From an uncultured Lachnospiraceae bacterium (GTDB taxonomy: Bacteria > Bacillota > Clostridia > Lachnospirales > Lachnospiraceae), in the NCBI GenBank assembly GCA_905203555.1, contig CAJKWK010000036.1:1-27597 (forward strand): 27,597 nucleotides of DNA, in the 5' to 3' direction. Both the position numbers and the translations under genes were made by a program. Below the pieces are notes generated by a model that was given only the letters and a program-made list of their open reading frames with translations, did no database searches and was not told the origin of the DNA. Below, in pieces: positions 8,640 to 16,190 of this stretch; the stretch's first letter is position 1, and each line of letters opens with the position of its first letter.

Positions 8640-8696
8640 ATGATTAGGAACGCAAAAGAAAATTGTAAGGCTATTCCACGGGTAAATGAAAAATAA
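8640..8696 (+). CDS. 18-residue ORF behind a perfect ribosome site (peptide or truncated gene start)
   Basis: ATG 8640 follows AGGAGG by 9 bases and encodes MIRNAKENCKAIPRVNEK before TAA. The strong ribosome site and the terminator hairpin just upstream (8588-8612) suggest this was the start of a regulated gene whose body was lost where the repeat cluster now begins. It may equally be a small peptide. No family recognised. Confidence 0.25.
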   Translation: MIRNAKENCKAIPRVNEK

Positions 8697-8746
8697 ATCT
8701 TCTTATTTCATTTATAATGTAATTCGAATTTACCTGAAATTACCCC

Positions 8747-9331
8747 TGTTTCCGATACAATAGGAATCCGAAAATCGCAATTTTACCCTCTTGTTTCCGG
8801 TATAATGGGAATTGCGTTTTTTCGATTTTGACCTCCTGTTTCCTTTGCAATAGGAAAATATTTTGAAATTTTACACCCTTGTTTCCGGTACAATGGGAAA
8901 TTTTTCAAAAATGCCAATTTTCGTCCTTTTCCCATTTCAAACGGAAACAAGACGCATTTTTTGAAAAAATCGCAGTTCCATTTCAAAAGGAAACTGGCGT
9001 TTTCCGGATTTTTGGCTTTTCCTATTAGAAAAGAAACAAGCGGCTGTTTGAAAACACTTTTCCCATTTTTCGTACCTGCTGCGGCACAATATATTTTTGC
9101 CGCAAAAAAGAGAAAAGCCACAGCCAGTCAGGGTTTTCCAACTGTCCGTGGTCTTTTCCGGTTTGTTATGACATGTGTATTTTTGCTCTTTGTTTCCGTT
9201 ATAATGGGAATTACGGTTTGGAGTTTTTTGCTGTATTGTTTCCGATTGAAATAGGAAAACTTTTCTTAAAACTGCCTGTTTTCAAATCTCTTGTTTCCGA
9301 AAAATGTCCCTGTTTCCGATTGAAATGGGAA
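8747..9331. repeat. cluster of about 11-12 imperfect palindromic 20-21 bp repeats, family TGTTTCC...GGGAA
   Basis: Consensus TGTTTCCGnTAnAATGGGAA, or the 21-base form TGTTTCCGATTGAAATGGGAA. Forward copies start at 8747, 8792, 8837, 8880, 9191, 9237 and 9311, with decayed ones near 9277 and 9292. Inverted copies lie at 8929-8949, 8976-8995, 9019-9038 and, decayed, 9059-9079. Steps within a run are 40-47 bases (45, 45, 43; 47, 43, 40; 46). Each copy has TTCC...GGAA dyad symmetry, and the roughly 25 bases between copies are AT-rich and unrelated. Frames crossing the cluster look like translated repeats and have no ribosome site. Function unknown: protein binding sites, an origin or partition region, or a transcribed hairpin array are all possible. 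Confidence 0.85.
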
Positions 9332-9351
9332 TTAACATTAACAATTAACAC

Positions 9352-10059
9352 CTAAGCAATGAATGTTCCCTGCTTACGCATGCTTTTTTTCTGACGACAG
9401 TTCACCTCATTGAAGCGTAATTTTTGATAGTACAATTCATCCCGATCCGCCGGAGGAAGTGAATAATGAAGGAAATCAATTGGAAACTCATATAAATCTC
9501 TGGCTGCACTGCTTAATTTGTAATTACTGAGAACTTTTCGCCCTTCCGTACTGGCAAACAGGTCATATACCTCATGGATATTCTGAAACGGCCCGATCAT
9601 TTGGAGCATCCGCTGAAAACAAATGCCGGCACGATATGCCCCCTTTTCTTCTGTAAAGAATCCTTTTTTGAAACGCTTAACTTCTCTGTCAAGCACCCTG
9701 TCATAGTATGTTTCGATTGCCTGTTTTTCGTTGTAAGAATAGCGCTCTGGGAATAATCGGTGTACCAGGTACTGCATATTATCCATAGGATCTAATTCTA
9801 CCGGGAATTTAATCCTCTGTTTTACAATACTATCCAGTTTCATCCGCTTCAACTCATGCGCAGTAAGGTTACAGCGAAACTGCTCCGGCTCCCAATTACG
9901 GTAATAGGTAAACGCATACCGAACCAGCTTCAACACTATCTCTTCATCTGCTGGATTATATTCTTTTTTGCCATTTACGGTTGATTCAAACAACTCCTTT
10001 CCGCAGGTAGCTTTATTACCCATCAAAACATCGTCATAAAGAGCGTATACACTGTCCAT
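9352..10059 (-). CDS. conserved-looking protein of unknown function, last gene of the ParA-like/RusA operon
   Basis: The protein is 235 residues from ATG 10059, with AGGAGG 8 bases upstream, and it overlaps the end of the RusA gene by 26 bases. It is hydrophilic and mostly helical, with many aromatic residues (YAFTYYRNWEPEQF, YLVHRLFPERYSYNEK, DFLHYSLPPADRDELYYQKL). There are no signal peptide, membrane segment or catalytic motifs that I recognise, and the tail is basic (RQKKSMRKQ). It is the last gene of the operon, directly followed by the 8747-9331 repeat cluster; a DNA-binding role, perhaps on those repeats, is a guess from position only. Coding is supported by the overlap, the ribosome site and the lack of a plausible alternative frame. 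Confidence 0.75.
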   Translation of the reverse strand: MDSVYALYDDVLMGNKATCGKELFESTVNGKKEYNPADEEIVLKLVRYAFTYYRNWEPEQFRCNLTAHELKRMKLDSIVKQRIKFPVELDPMDNMQYLVHRLFPERYSYNEKQAIETYYDRVLDREVKRFKKGFFTEEKGAYRAGICFQRMLQMIGPFQNIHEVYDLFASTEGRKVLSNYKLSSAARDLYEFPIDFLHYSLPPADRDELYYQKLRFNEVNCRQKKSMRKQGTFIA

Positions 10060-10528
10060 TTTTTCTTCCTCCTCGTTTTCTTTTTGTTTGCGGAAATGTT
10101 GCTTCCGTCTTTTCGATGGTTACCTCAGTCCTTGGATTTTCCTTGTCGTAACACACTCTGCTGCCATCTGTAGATACAATGATCCTGCAATCGTCATTTA
10201 CAAGCATTCCATATTCCACCAAAATGTCATGCAGTGCTTCATTTAAGTTAGGCAAGTCCACCGTACGAAGCGTAGGCATATAGTATAGCGCTTTCACATT
10301 GACGGGATAATCGATTTGAAGCGGCCGCACAAAAACCCCGCAGTCTTTAGCGTACTGTTGATACTGCGAGGATGGGGAAACGAATGGCACTTTTCTTGTA
10401 TCCCCCTTTTCTGTTTCTTTCTTTTTATAAAAAATCTGCTGATGATTTTTCTTCGTTCGGGGCGGTAAAGGAATCACTATGTTGACATTTCCGGCTTCAT
10501 CAATATGTGTACCATGCTGATTCGCCAT
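10034..10528 (-). CDS. rusA: RusA-family Holliday junction resolvase
   Basis: The protein is 164 residues from ATG 10528, where AGGTGA lies about 5 bases upstream; the frame continues to 10588 but without a better ribosome site. RusA features: IPLPPRTKKNH near the N-terminus (typical for the beta-strand start with a PxxKxxxR/K motif), then TVDLPNLNEALHDIL with the acidic residues of the active site, then GMLVNDDCRI and VTIEK at the C-terminal strand. RusA dimers cut four-way DNA junctions and are usually carried by phages and mobile elements to resolve replication or recombination intermediates. It fits with the RecD2-like helicase, primase and HU on the same element. The tail is very basic (KRKRGGRKNG). 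It overlaps the next gene by 26 bases and belongs to the 12204-9352 operon. Confidence 0.88.
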   Translation of the reverse strand: MANQHGTHIDEAGNVNIVIPLPPRTKKNHQQIFYKKKETEKGDTRKVPFVSPSSQYQQYAKDCGVFVRPLQIDYPVNVKALYYMPTLRTVDLPNLNEALHDILVEYGMLVNDDCRIIVSTDGSRVCYDKENPRTEVTIEKTEATFPQTKRKRGGRKNGQCIRSL

Positions 10529-10556
10529 TGGAATCACCTCTTTCTTCTGATTGTTC

Positions 10557-10949
10557 TTACCGTCCATCCGTAAATCGGAGTTCTTCATTGATCTGCTGTT
10601 TGACTGTGATCATTCTGGAAGCGGCATCATAAGTTGTTTTCATGATGCTTGCGAAATTCTGAAAAATTTCCTCTCGCGACAACGCATCTTCACATTCTTT
10701 CTTTTCGGCGCCATCTCGTTTTAACTGGCGTTTTCTCAGTTTTGCCAGCATTGCCATGTTAAGCAGGTAAGAATATTCCGATGCACTTTGGCTCAATAGC
10801 TGTCCGATTGCCTGCATATCCTCAACACTGTCCACAGTGGGAGGAATCCGCAGACGGAAACGCTGACTGGCCATATCCATGAGTTCTTCTGGCGGCATTG
10901 TTAAAAGCTGTTCAATTGTGTGATCCTCAAATTTTAATTTTCGTTCCAT
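10557..10949 (-). CDS. unknown operon protein, 130 residues
   Basis: ATG 10949 (MERKLKFEDH) is chosen because AAGGAG lies 8 bases upstream; the in-frame GTG at 10958 would touch the ribosome site. The product is soluble and helical, with Met/Leu-rich segments (IEQLLTMPPEELMDMASQRFRL, QLLSQSASEYSYLLNMAMLAKLRKRQLKRDG) and no signal peptide or membrane segment. It lies 15 bases after the one-TM gene and 28 bases before the RusA start. I do not recognise a family; by context it belongs to the element's DNA-processing or maintenance operon. Confidence 0.7.
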   Translation of the reverse strand: MERKLKFEDHTIEQLLTMPPEELMDMASQRFRLRIPPTVDSVEDMQAIGQLLSQSASEYSYLLNMAMLAKLRKRQLKRDGAEKKECEDALSREEIFQNFASIMKTTYDAASRMITVKQQINEELRFTDGR

Positions 10950-10964
10950 ATCACACACTCCTTC

Positions 10965-11225
10965 TTACAAAAATGGAAGCATCTCCAATAAGATTAACCT
11001 GGATTCCGGATTCAGCAATGTTGCAGCCCCAATGAATGTTAAGACAGCGATTGCTACAGACAATACAATATGGATGCCTGAGAGCAGATAATCCTTCACT
11101 CCCTTTTCCTTGAGATAGAAAGCGTCATCATCAATTCCTGCTCTTGTTTTTAAATCTTTCTGTTTTTGCTCTTTTTTTTCTTCCTTTTCGACTTTCTCCA
11201 TCAGGCTTGTATTGAACTTACCCAT
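10965..11225 (-). CDS. small membrane protein with charged N-terminus, 86 residues
   Basis: The start ATG 11225 (MGKFNTSLMEK) has GGAGG 5 bases upstream and overlaps the end of the ParA-like gene by 8 bases. The N-terminal half is a highly charged likely coiled coil (EKVEKEEKKEQKQKDLKTR). The C-terminal half has a hydrophobic segment (IHIVLSVAIAVLTFIGAATLL, about residues 50-70) and a short hydrophobic tail. It may be a membrane tether or adaptor for the ATPase encoded just upstream; this is inferred from the overlap only. Confidence 0.75.
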   Translation of the reverse strand: MGKFNTSLMEKVEKEEKKEQKQKDLKTRAGIDDDAFYLKEKGVKDYLLSGIHIVLSVAIAVLTFIGAATLLNPESRLILLEMLPFL

Positions 11226-11856
11226 TGGCGCCTCCTCCCTGGATGATCCGTACTGCATTATCCATAACAGACATGAAACAGTCATCTGCTAAATACACAG
11301 TATCAGTCCCTCTTTTTCCTGTGGAAAGTATAAACGGATCCGGAGTGTACGGCATAAATGCAGTCATCGGTGCTTTTTCCTGCATCATACTCAGAATATC
11401 AGCTTCGTCTTTTCCGGGAACAAAATTAAAAATGTAGATGGCTTTTCGCAGCATTTCATCTTTCAGGGCCATTTCGGTATGAAAAATTTCATTCGGTTTT
11501 ATTCCAGATACCAGAATATTCGCTCCACAGTTTAAAAAGGATTTTTTATCAAATGTTTTCGCACTGATGCTTCCATAATCACAGATCAGGTAATTGTAGT
11601 GCGTACCACCCTCTACCAATTCCGGCAGCCTTGCCTTGGAATACATATCGATACCGTTATAAGTAATTTTACCGGGCAGTTTATCCTGGATACAATCTGT
11701 ATAAAGGGATGTGCAGCCCCAGATATAATCCTGAGCATTTGCTTCCACATAAGCAGCGTTGTACCCGACCTGTTTTAACCAGTTTACTAATGACAAAGCA
11801 ACCGTCGTTGTTCCGATGCGCGGCATGACGCCGGCAATATGTATCATACCATCCAT
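11218..11856 (-). CDS. ParA/MinD-like P-loop protein with atypical Walker A (RIGTTT)
   Basis: The protein is 212 residues from ATG 11856, with AAGGAG about 11 bases upstream; ATG 11847 is an alternative. The N-terminal strand MIHIAGVMPRIGTTTVALSLV (residues 4-24) sits where ParA/MinD/CpaE-like proteins carry the deviant Walker A KGGxGKT. Here the sequence is GVMPRIGTTT: neither lysine is present and an arginine stands at position 13. ICDYGS near residue 92 could be Walker B. The fold order (P-loop, VEANAQD, YLICDYG, a switch-like GIKPNE, a later FNFVPG strand) still looks like a SIMIBI NTPase. It may position T4SS or replication components rather than partition DNA, since no ParB-like gene is nearby. 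It overlaps the one-TM gene that follows. Confidence 0.7.
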   Translation of the reverse strand: MDGMIHIAGVMPRIGTTTVALSLVNWLKQVGYNAAYVEANAQDYIWGCTSLYTDCIQDKLPGKITYNGIDMYSKARLPELVEGGTHYNYLICDYGSISAKTFDKKSFLNCGANILVSGIKPNEIFHTEMALKDEMLRKAIYIFNFVPGKDEADILSMMQEKAPMTAFMPYTPDPFILSTGKRGTDTVYLADDCFMSVMDNAVRIIQGGGANG

Positions 11857-11901
11857 AAAATTTTCTCTCCTTATTTTTCAGTTCTTCTTCCGTACGAGGT
11901 A

Positions 11902-12204
11902 TTATTTGTGCCTTTTCACGTTTGCTGCTATGGTATGAATAACATTAAATAACATGATTCCAATAATGATAAGCAGTACTTCTAATACAAACAATAAGGC
12001 AGTAAGCATAAAAACATTAATTGCACCCCCAGTGTTAGATAAAAGAAATTGTAATGGTGAGTGTCGTATGATTTTAAGATTGATCAAAATCATTGCGGCA
12101 GCTACGATTCCTGTGAAGAAAAGAATCGTCAGTTTGGTAATCTTTTCGCTGAGTGAATCTCGATATAGTTCCATAAATGTTTGCAGAAATGTTCTTTTTT
12201 TCAT
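11902..12204 (-). CDS. two-TM small membrane protein, 100 residues
   Basis: ATG 12204 overlaps the stop of a 27-codon ORF in an ATGA arrangement, and no Shine-Dalgarno is seen before it, so translation is probably coupled. The N-terminus is cytoplasmic-like and basic (MKKRTFLQTFMELYRDS). Hydrophobic segments lie at about residues 24-45 (LTILFFTGIVAAAMILINLKI) and 62-92 (AINVFMLTALLFVLEVLLIIIGIML). The tail is basic (ANVKRHK). It lies 45 bases upstream of the ParA-like gene and heads the operon with the leader ORF. No family recognised. Confidence 0.7.
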   Translation of the reverse strand: MKKRTFLQTFMELYRDSLSEKITKLTILFFTGIVAAAMILINLKIIRHSPLQFLLSNTGGAINVFMLTALLFVLEVLLIIIGIMLFNVIHTIAANVKRHK

Positions 12205-12284
12205 GATAAGACTTTGTAGGAGACTCGATCATTGAATGCCCAGGCAGAATGCAGCGTCAGCCACGCCCCGATTGACTCTCCCAC
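12201..12284 (-). CDS. 27-residue leader ORF coupled to the two-TM protein gene
   Basis: GTG 12284 opens a frame (VGESIGAWLTLHSAWAFNDR...) that ends in TGA overlapping the ATG of the next gene (TCATGA). A GGAAAGGAGA stretch lies immediately before the GTG, closer than usual, so the exact start is uncertain. Because the next gene has no ribosome site of its own, ribosomes finishing this ORF could reinitiate on it. A perfect 14-bp palindrome CGGATAGCTATCCG lies just upstream (about 12297-12310). The peptide itself may have no function. Confidence 0.35.
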   Translation of the reverse strand: MGESIGAWLTLHSAWAFNDRVSYKVLS

Positions 12285-12337
12285 TCTCCTTTCCCAACGG
12301 ATAGCTATCCGCCGTTGTGTAAAATGATTGTGCGTAT

Positions 12338-12400
12338 ATTTTAGCAAAAAGGAATCTGTCAAACAAAAACAAAACCTTGCGGATAAGGAAAATGTGGTTT
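12338..12400 (-). promoter_or_regulatory. promoter with TATCCGCA upstream box (class 1) of the ParA-like operon
   Basis: On the minus strand TATCCGCA (12385-12378) is followed after 11 bases by TTGTTT, 17 bases, and TAAAAT (12343-12338). An overlapping alternative is TTGACA with 18 bases to TATACG. The box has the wide form CACATTTTCCTTATCCGCAA. The box lies within 20 bases downstream of the recD2 stop, so the operon has its own start. Confidence 0.65.
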
Positions 12401-12402
12401 TT

Positions 12403-14487
12403 TCATTTAATTTTTTGGAGCAACCAGTCTCGCAAACCACAATTTCTCCGGCTTCTTTTTGCAGCTGCCAGATAAGCGTCTAATACTTCCGGAACCGTAA
12501 TAAGCCGTACTTTCTTTTTAGCACGCGTAATTGCTGTATATAAAAGCTCCCTGGAAGCCATCACGGAACTGTCTGATGGCAACAAAATCAGAACTTCATC
12601 TGCTTCCGCCCCCTGAGATTTATGAAATGTCAACGCATACGCCAGTGTCATACCATCTGTGTTTCCAACAGATAGGCGTAATGTCTTATCGGCGAATACA
12701 ATGGTAAAGCTTCCATACTCGATGCGGGTAATCTGCCCCACATCTCCATTCATATACCCATACTCGTAATTATTCCGATTCATGATCACAATATCTCCTT
12801 CGTGGAACTTGCATCCGTCAATCAAGAATCCAGGATCCGTAAAAGCGAATTTTTCCTGTATGAGCCTGTTGATTGCCCATGTACCGGCCTGTCCCTTTTT
12901 AATCGGAATCAGGATCTGGGGTAACTTATTCATGTTTAAGTTCCTTACCGTCTGAAGCATTGCATGATCGTTATCAACGAACTGGATTTCAAAATCGCCC
13001 CCATTTTCAGGTCTGCTTCCCTGTAAAACGCCGATTGCATTACTGATAATATGACTTCCTGCTTTCTGACGGATGGTCTGTGTTAGCCGGTAAACGGTAA
13101 ACATTTCACATTCCACTAAATCACGCAGTACTTGCCCCGGACCGACACTTGGAATCTGATTATAATCCCCTGCCAAAAGAAGTGTTGTTCCGCTAACCAC
13201 CGCTTTTAAGAAAATAGACAATAGTTCTGTATCTGCCATACTGAGTTCATCTACGATGATCAATTTGTAGGGTAACGGATCTGCCTCCGTTCCATGATTA
13301 TACCATTTTAAATTCATGCTTTTGTGCATGGTCATCGCCTTATAACGGCTTACTTCACTGAGTCGTGATGCTGCTCGTCCAGTCGGAGCGCATAAAAGCA
13401 CTGGTTCATCTGGGTATGCATCCAAATACGCTTGGATAATCCCATTGAGCGTTGTTGTTTTTCCTGTTCCTGGATCTCCGATCAGGAAAGCAACCCCTCC
13501 ATCACGAAGCAGCTGGAACACCTGCCTTTGTTCTTTGTTATAGGAAATACCATAACGCTTTTCTATTTTCTGAATTGCATCTTCCAGGTTTTCGATTCCA
13601 GGCTTCCCTGATTCGGCAATACGAGACATATTCTTTGCAATGGCTCTTTCATGTAGAAACATATCCAGCGGGGATACATAAATCGTATTATCTACTTTGT
13701 AGATTTTGACATAACATGCGTCATACAGTAATAATTCTATTAAATCAATTGGAAGTGGCTGGGAATAACAGCCATGGGAATAGGCATAGCTGGATACTGT
13801 CCTTAAAAACACTCCCAATTCCATCCGAGTATCTCCCTGAGCCTTCATGCGTCTCATGACAACATCAATCAGCGCATGGATGCGGAGAAAATCCCATGCG
13901 TCTACTCTGAATTTGGAAGCAACGTTGTCACATGGTTTAAATGGAGCATCGTGTTTTAAAAGGATATATGGGTTTTCCATAAGCTGCTCCATCGTTCCAC
14001 CATCTTCTAAATAGGAAGCGATTGCCACATATGGCACCTCATGCTTGGACAGATAGAAAAACAATTCGTTTTCTTCTGCATCTTCCTTTAAAAACTTTGC
14101 AATAGATGCTCCACGCTCCTCTCCAATTCCAGGTATCGTTAACAGCTGACTTAACAGATCCGCATCTTCTGCTGCCGCAAATATATCCACTCCCAGCCGC
14201 CTGACTGCTTCACAAGCTGCTGATTCAGGAAGTCCGTGGATTTTGTCCATCAACATTTGTACGGATTCCTCTATGCTTTCGGATGTTCTCCGAATGCGTC
14301 CGAAACGGAAGATTCCTGTGCTGTCATATTCCCCTGTCATCAGGTACTTTTTCTTCTCTGAGACTACGGATATTGCTCCCATCACCGTTACTTTTTTTTG
14401 CGTTTTCAAATCGATAACCTGCACAGTAACGATTCCTGTTTTCTTGTCCCTGTTTTCCACGCTTACGCATAATCCTGTTAATTCCAC
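12403..14487 (-). CDS. recD2: RecD2-like ATP-dependent DNA helicase (superfamily 1B)
   Basis: The protein is 694 residues from ATG 14487. The N-terminal part carries a helix-hairpin-helix-like motif IPGIGEERGASIAKFL (about 118-133), as in RecD2. Walker A is GDPGTGKT at residues 337-344, Walker B IIVDELSM, motif III LLAGDYNQIPSVGPG, motif IV LTQTIRQ, motif V GMTLAYALTFHKSQGAE, and motif VI LLYTAITRAKKKV. RecD2 enzymes are 5'-3' helicases acting outside RecBCD in DNA repair and replication; copies on mobile elements probably help unwinding or recombination of the element. It is slightly short for RecD2 (often about 740). It has its own class 1 promoter, and the gene stands alone between HU/secreted-protein genes and the ParA-like operon. 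Confidence 0.92.
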   Translation of the reverse strand: MELTGLCVSVENRDKKTGIVTVQVIDLKTQKKVTVMGAISVVSEKKKYLMTGEYDSTGIFRFGRIRRTSESIEESVQMLMDKIHGLPESAACEAVRRLGVDIFAAAEDADLLSQLLTIPGIGEERGASIAKFLKEDAEENELFFYLSKHEVPYVAIASYLEDGGTMEQLMENPYILLKHDAPFKPCDNVASKFRVDAWDFLRIHALIDVVMRRMKAQGDTRMELGVFLRTVSSYAYSHGCYSQPLPIDLIELLLYDACYVKIYKVDNTIYVSPLDMFLHERAIAKNMSRIAESGKPGIENLEDAIQKIEKRYGISYNKEQRQVFQLLRDGGVAFLIGDPGTGKTTTLNGIIQAYLDAYPDEPVLLCAPTGRAASRLSEVSRYKAMTMHKSMNLKWYNHGTEADPLPYKLIIVDELSMADTELLSIFLKAVVSGTTLLLAGDYNQIPSVGPGQVLRDLVECEMFTVYRLTQTIRQKAGSHIISNAIGVLQGSRPENGGDFEIQFVDNDHAMLQTVRNLNMNKLPQILIPIKKGQAGTWAINRLIQEKFAFTDPGFLIDGCKFHEGDIVIMNRNNYEYGYMNGDVGQITRIEYGSFTIVFADKTLRLSVGNTDGMTLAYALTFHKSQGAEADEVLILLPSDSSVMASRELLYTAITRAKKKVRLITVPEVLDAYLAAAKRSRRNCGLRDWLLQKIK

Positions 14488-14513
14488 AATTTAACACCTC
14501 ATTTCTTATTTAC

Positions 14514-14577
14514 AGTGTATGAAATTTTCTTCCTGAAAACAAATTTGGGATTTTGCGGATAAGGAATTTTCTCATTT
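14514..14577 (-). promoter_or_regulatory. promoter with TATCCGCA upstream box (class 1) of recD2
   Basis: On the minus strand TATCCGCA (14561-14554) is followed after 11 bases by TTGTTT (14542-14537), 17 bases, and TACACT (14519-14514), then the ATG at 14487. The spacing is identical to the promoters at 7179 and 12338. Confidence 0.65.
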
Positions 14578-14587
14578 TTTTGTAAAG

Positions 14588-14634
14588 AAAAAATCCCCGA
14601 CAATACGAGGATTTTTCTCATTAAATTTTCGGGG
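14588..14634 (-). terminator. terminator of the secreted wall-binding protein gene
   Basis: AAAAAATCC (14588-14596) pairs with GGATTTTT (14609-14616), leaving a T-run on the minus strand. An alternative pairing joins CCCCGA (14595-14600) with TCGGGG (14629-14634). The two stems share bases, so only one can form at a time. It lies just after the stop at 14645. Confidence 0.65.
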
Positions 14635-14644
14635 AGAGTTTTTC

Positions 14645-15733
14645 TCATTTCCTTTCCATTCCAGGCCCGAATGCTTCCATAGATAACTCATCAGGATCCA
14701 TTTCATACTTGGAAATCCCTTCCAATGCACCATTTTCTTCTATCTTACGGCCATCGGGCGCTTTCCCACTAATCTGCATTTTACCATCTGATCCAAAATA
14801 ATAATCTTTTCCGCCCCAGCTTGCGTAATTATCGACAACCATCCAACCGTCTGCATCAAAGAAATACCAGTTTCCGCCGTCCTGAAGCCAATTCGTCTGT
14901 ATATAGGATGCGTCCTGATTGCAATACCAGTATTTTCCGCTTTCATCTTGCTGCCATCCAACATTTTTGTATTCCGTGCGGGTAGTTCCTGGTCCCTTCA
15001 GCTCCCCTTCATAAATCTGCTCATACTCCACTTCAAATAACGATTTATTGGAAGCTGCTGTTTCATCAGAAACTTCTACTCCTCCACCACTTGTTTTTTC
15101 ACCTTTTTTTCCTTCAATACTGACTGGTCTTACTTCGTAACTGTAAGAACCTGCTTTCTGCATAAACGGCCGGAAATCATACTGGGTTCCGCCAGTTTCT
15201 ACTCTCTTCACTTTTCCTTTGCTGTCCCGGAAAGAAAGCTGATAAGATACAGCTCCGATGGCGGGTTCCCATTCTGCCATTCCGTTTTCTTTCCAACCAG
15301 CATCCTGCACTTCACCCAGGAATGTATCAAGACGGGTAAGTTTGACAGTAATGATTAGTGTAGTACCATTATCCTTTCGGGATGCCCTGACAAATTCTGC
15401 TCCGGCTCCGTTTAAGTTGATCTTGCTGGACTTTGTGATGTTAAAATAGTAATCATCATCTGCTGATAGTTCCACCACATAGGTCTGATGATCACCTTCG
15501 TATTTACTTTCATTTGCCTCATCACCGCTGTAATATTCCGATGCCAGCATCACATCTCCTGCATCATAGGTGCTTCCCTTGGCTTCTACTTCAATTTCTG
15601 GTACTCCTTCCTCGTCGAAGTTTTCGGCGTCAAAGGAAAGAGAGACACTGTTGATTGCCTTTGCTGCCTGAGCAGATAAAGGCATTGCACATACCATTGC
15701 TGCCGCCATGCAGGTTAAAAGTTTCTTTCTCAT
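14645..15733 (-). CDS. secreted protein with C-terminal wall-binding repeats
   Basis: The protein is 362 residues from ATG 15733, with AAGGAGG 7 bases upstream. The signal peptide MRKKLLTCMAAAMVCAMPLSAQA is cleaved near residue 23. Residues about 25-230 are beta-rich with no motif I know; a fibronectin-III-like segment may be present (AVSYQLSFRDSKGK, GSYSYEVRPVS). Residues about 255-330 hold wall-binding repeats (VGWQQDESGKYWYCNQDASY, NWLQDGGNWYFFDADGWMV, YYFGSDGKMQ) of the choline-binding type. The tail is acidic. It is transcribed alone from a CATAATT-type promoter and ends at a hairpin terminator. It is likely exported and attached to the envelope; the role in conjugation or host interaction is unknown. 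Confidence 0.85.
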   Translation of the reverse strand: MRKKLLTCMAAAMVCAMPLSAQAAKAINSVSLSFDAENFDEEGVPEIEVEAKGSTYDAGDVMLASEYYSGDEANESKYEGDHQTYVVELSADDDYYFNITKSSKINLNGAGAEFVRASRKDNGTTLIITVKLTRLDTFLGEVQDAGWKENGMAEWEPAIGAVSYQLSFRDSKGKVKRVETGGTQYDFRPFMQKAGSYSYEVRPVSIEGKKGEKTSGGGVEVSDETAASNKSLFEVEYEQIYEGELKGPGTTRTEYKNVGWQQDESGKYWYCNQDASYIQTNWLQDGGNWYFFDADGWMVVDNYASWGGKDYYFGSDGKMQISGKAPDGRKIEENGALEGISKYEMDPDELSMEAFGPGMERK

Positions 15734-15778
15734 AATCTTCCTCCTTCTGTGATTGGATTAAAATACTTCTGATACAAC

Positions 15779-15810
15779 AATTATGGAAGCGATAGGCAGC
15801 AAATTGGTTT
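15779..15810 (-). promoter_or_regulatory. CATAATT-type promoter box of the secreted wall-binding protein gene
   Basis: CATAATT on the minus strand (15785-15779) lies 45 bases before ATG 15733. The five bases exactly 20 upstream are AAACC, as at the box before the 87-residue gene (26104-26135). Confidence 0.45.
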
Positions 15811-15823
15811 TTCGCAAAAAAAA

Positions 15824-15862
15824 TCCCGCCCCATAGATGAAATTTTCATCTGTGGAACGGGA
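15824..15862 (-). terminator. HU gene terminator
   Basis: A long stem (TCCCG, then CCCATAGATGAAA paired with TTTCATCTGTGG, then CGGGA) is followed on the minus strand by eight T. It starts 7 bases after the HU stop codon. Confidence 0.9.
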
Positions 15863-15869
15863 GTCTTTC

Positions 15870-16139
15870 TTACATCTGATCTTTTACTGTTTTACCAAAC
15901 TTGAACTTCGGCACACGTGAGGCCGCAATTTCCATAGGCTCTCCAGTCTTCGGGTTTCTGCCGGTACGAGCTGGCTTTTCCTGCACCTCGAAGGTTCCAA
16001 ACCCAACTATCTGGATCTTATCACCTTCTTTTAATGCTTCTGTTACAGTTGCGGTAAAGGCGTTTAAAATTACCTCAGTATCCTTCTTACTCATGAATGC
16101 TTTCGCAGATACTTTTTCGATCAACTCTTTTTTGTTCAT
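15870..16139 (-). CDS. HU-family DNA-binding protein
   Basis: The protein is 89 residues from ATG 16139, with GAAAGGA upstream. It is a full-length HU/IHF protein: MNKKELIEKVSAKAFMSKKD at the N-terminal helices, the core IVGFGTFEV, the DNA-binding arm RTGRNPKTGEPMEI, and PKFKFGKTVKD at the end. HU bends DNA as a dimer and supports replication, recombination and condensation. Mobile-element copies often help relaxosome or replication complexes, which would fit its place between the conjugation module and recD2. It is transcribed alone from a class 1 promoter and ends at a strong terminator. Confidence 0.95.
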   Translation of the reverse strand: MNKKELIEKVSAKAFMSKKDTEVILNAFTATVTEALKEGDKIQIVGFGTFEVQEKPARTGRNPKTGEPMEIAASRVPKFKFGKTVKDQM

Positions 16140-16190
16140 CTTTTTCGTCCTTTCTTTTTTTTGCCTGTTGGCTTTTTTAATTACACCTCC

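Noticed and set aside
8783..9254. Frames of about 100 residues on both strands across the TGTTTCC repeats
   Set aside because: The peptides are periodic because the repeat step of 45 bases is a multiple of 3; no ribosome site and no family resemblance.
12285..12440. N-terminal extension of the 27-codon leader ORF to 12440
   Set aside because: It runs through the predicted promoter and the end of recD2 and has no ribosome site.
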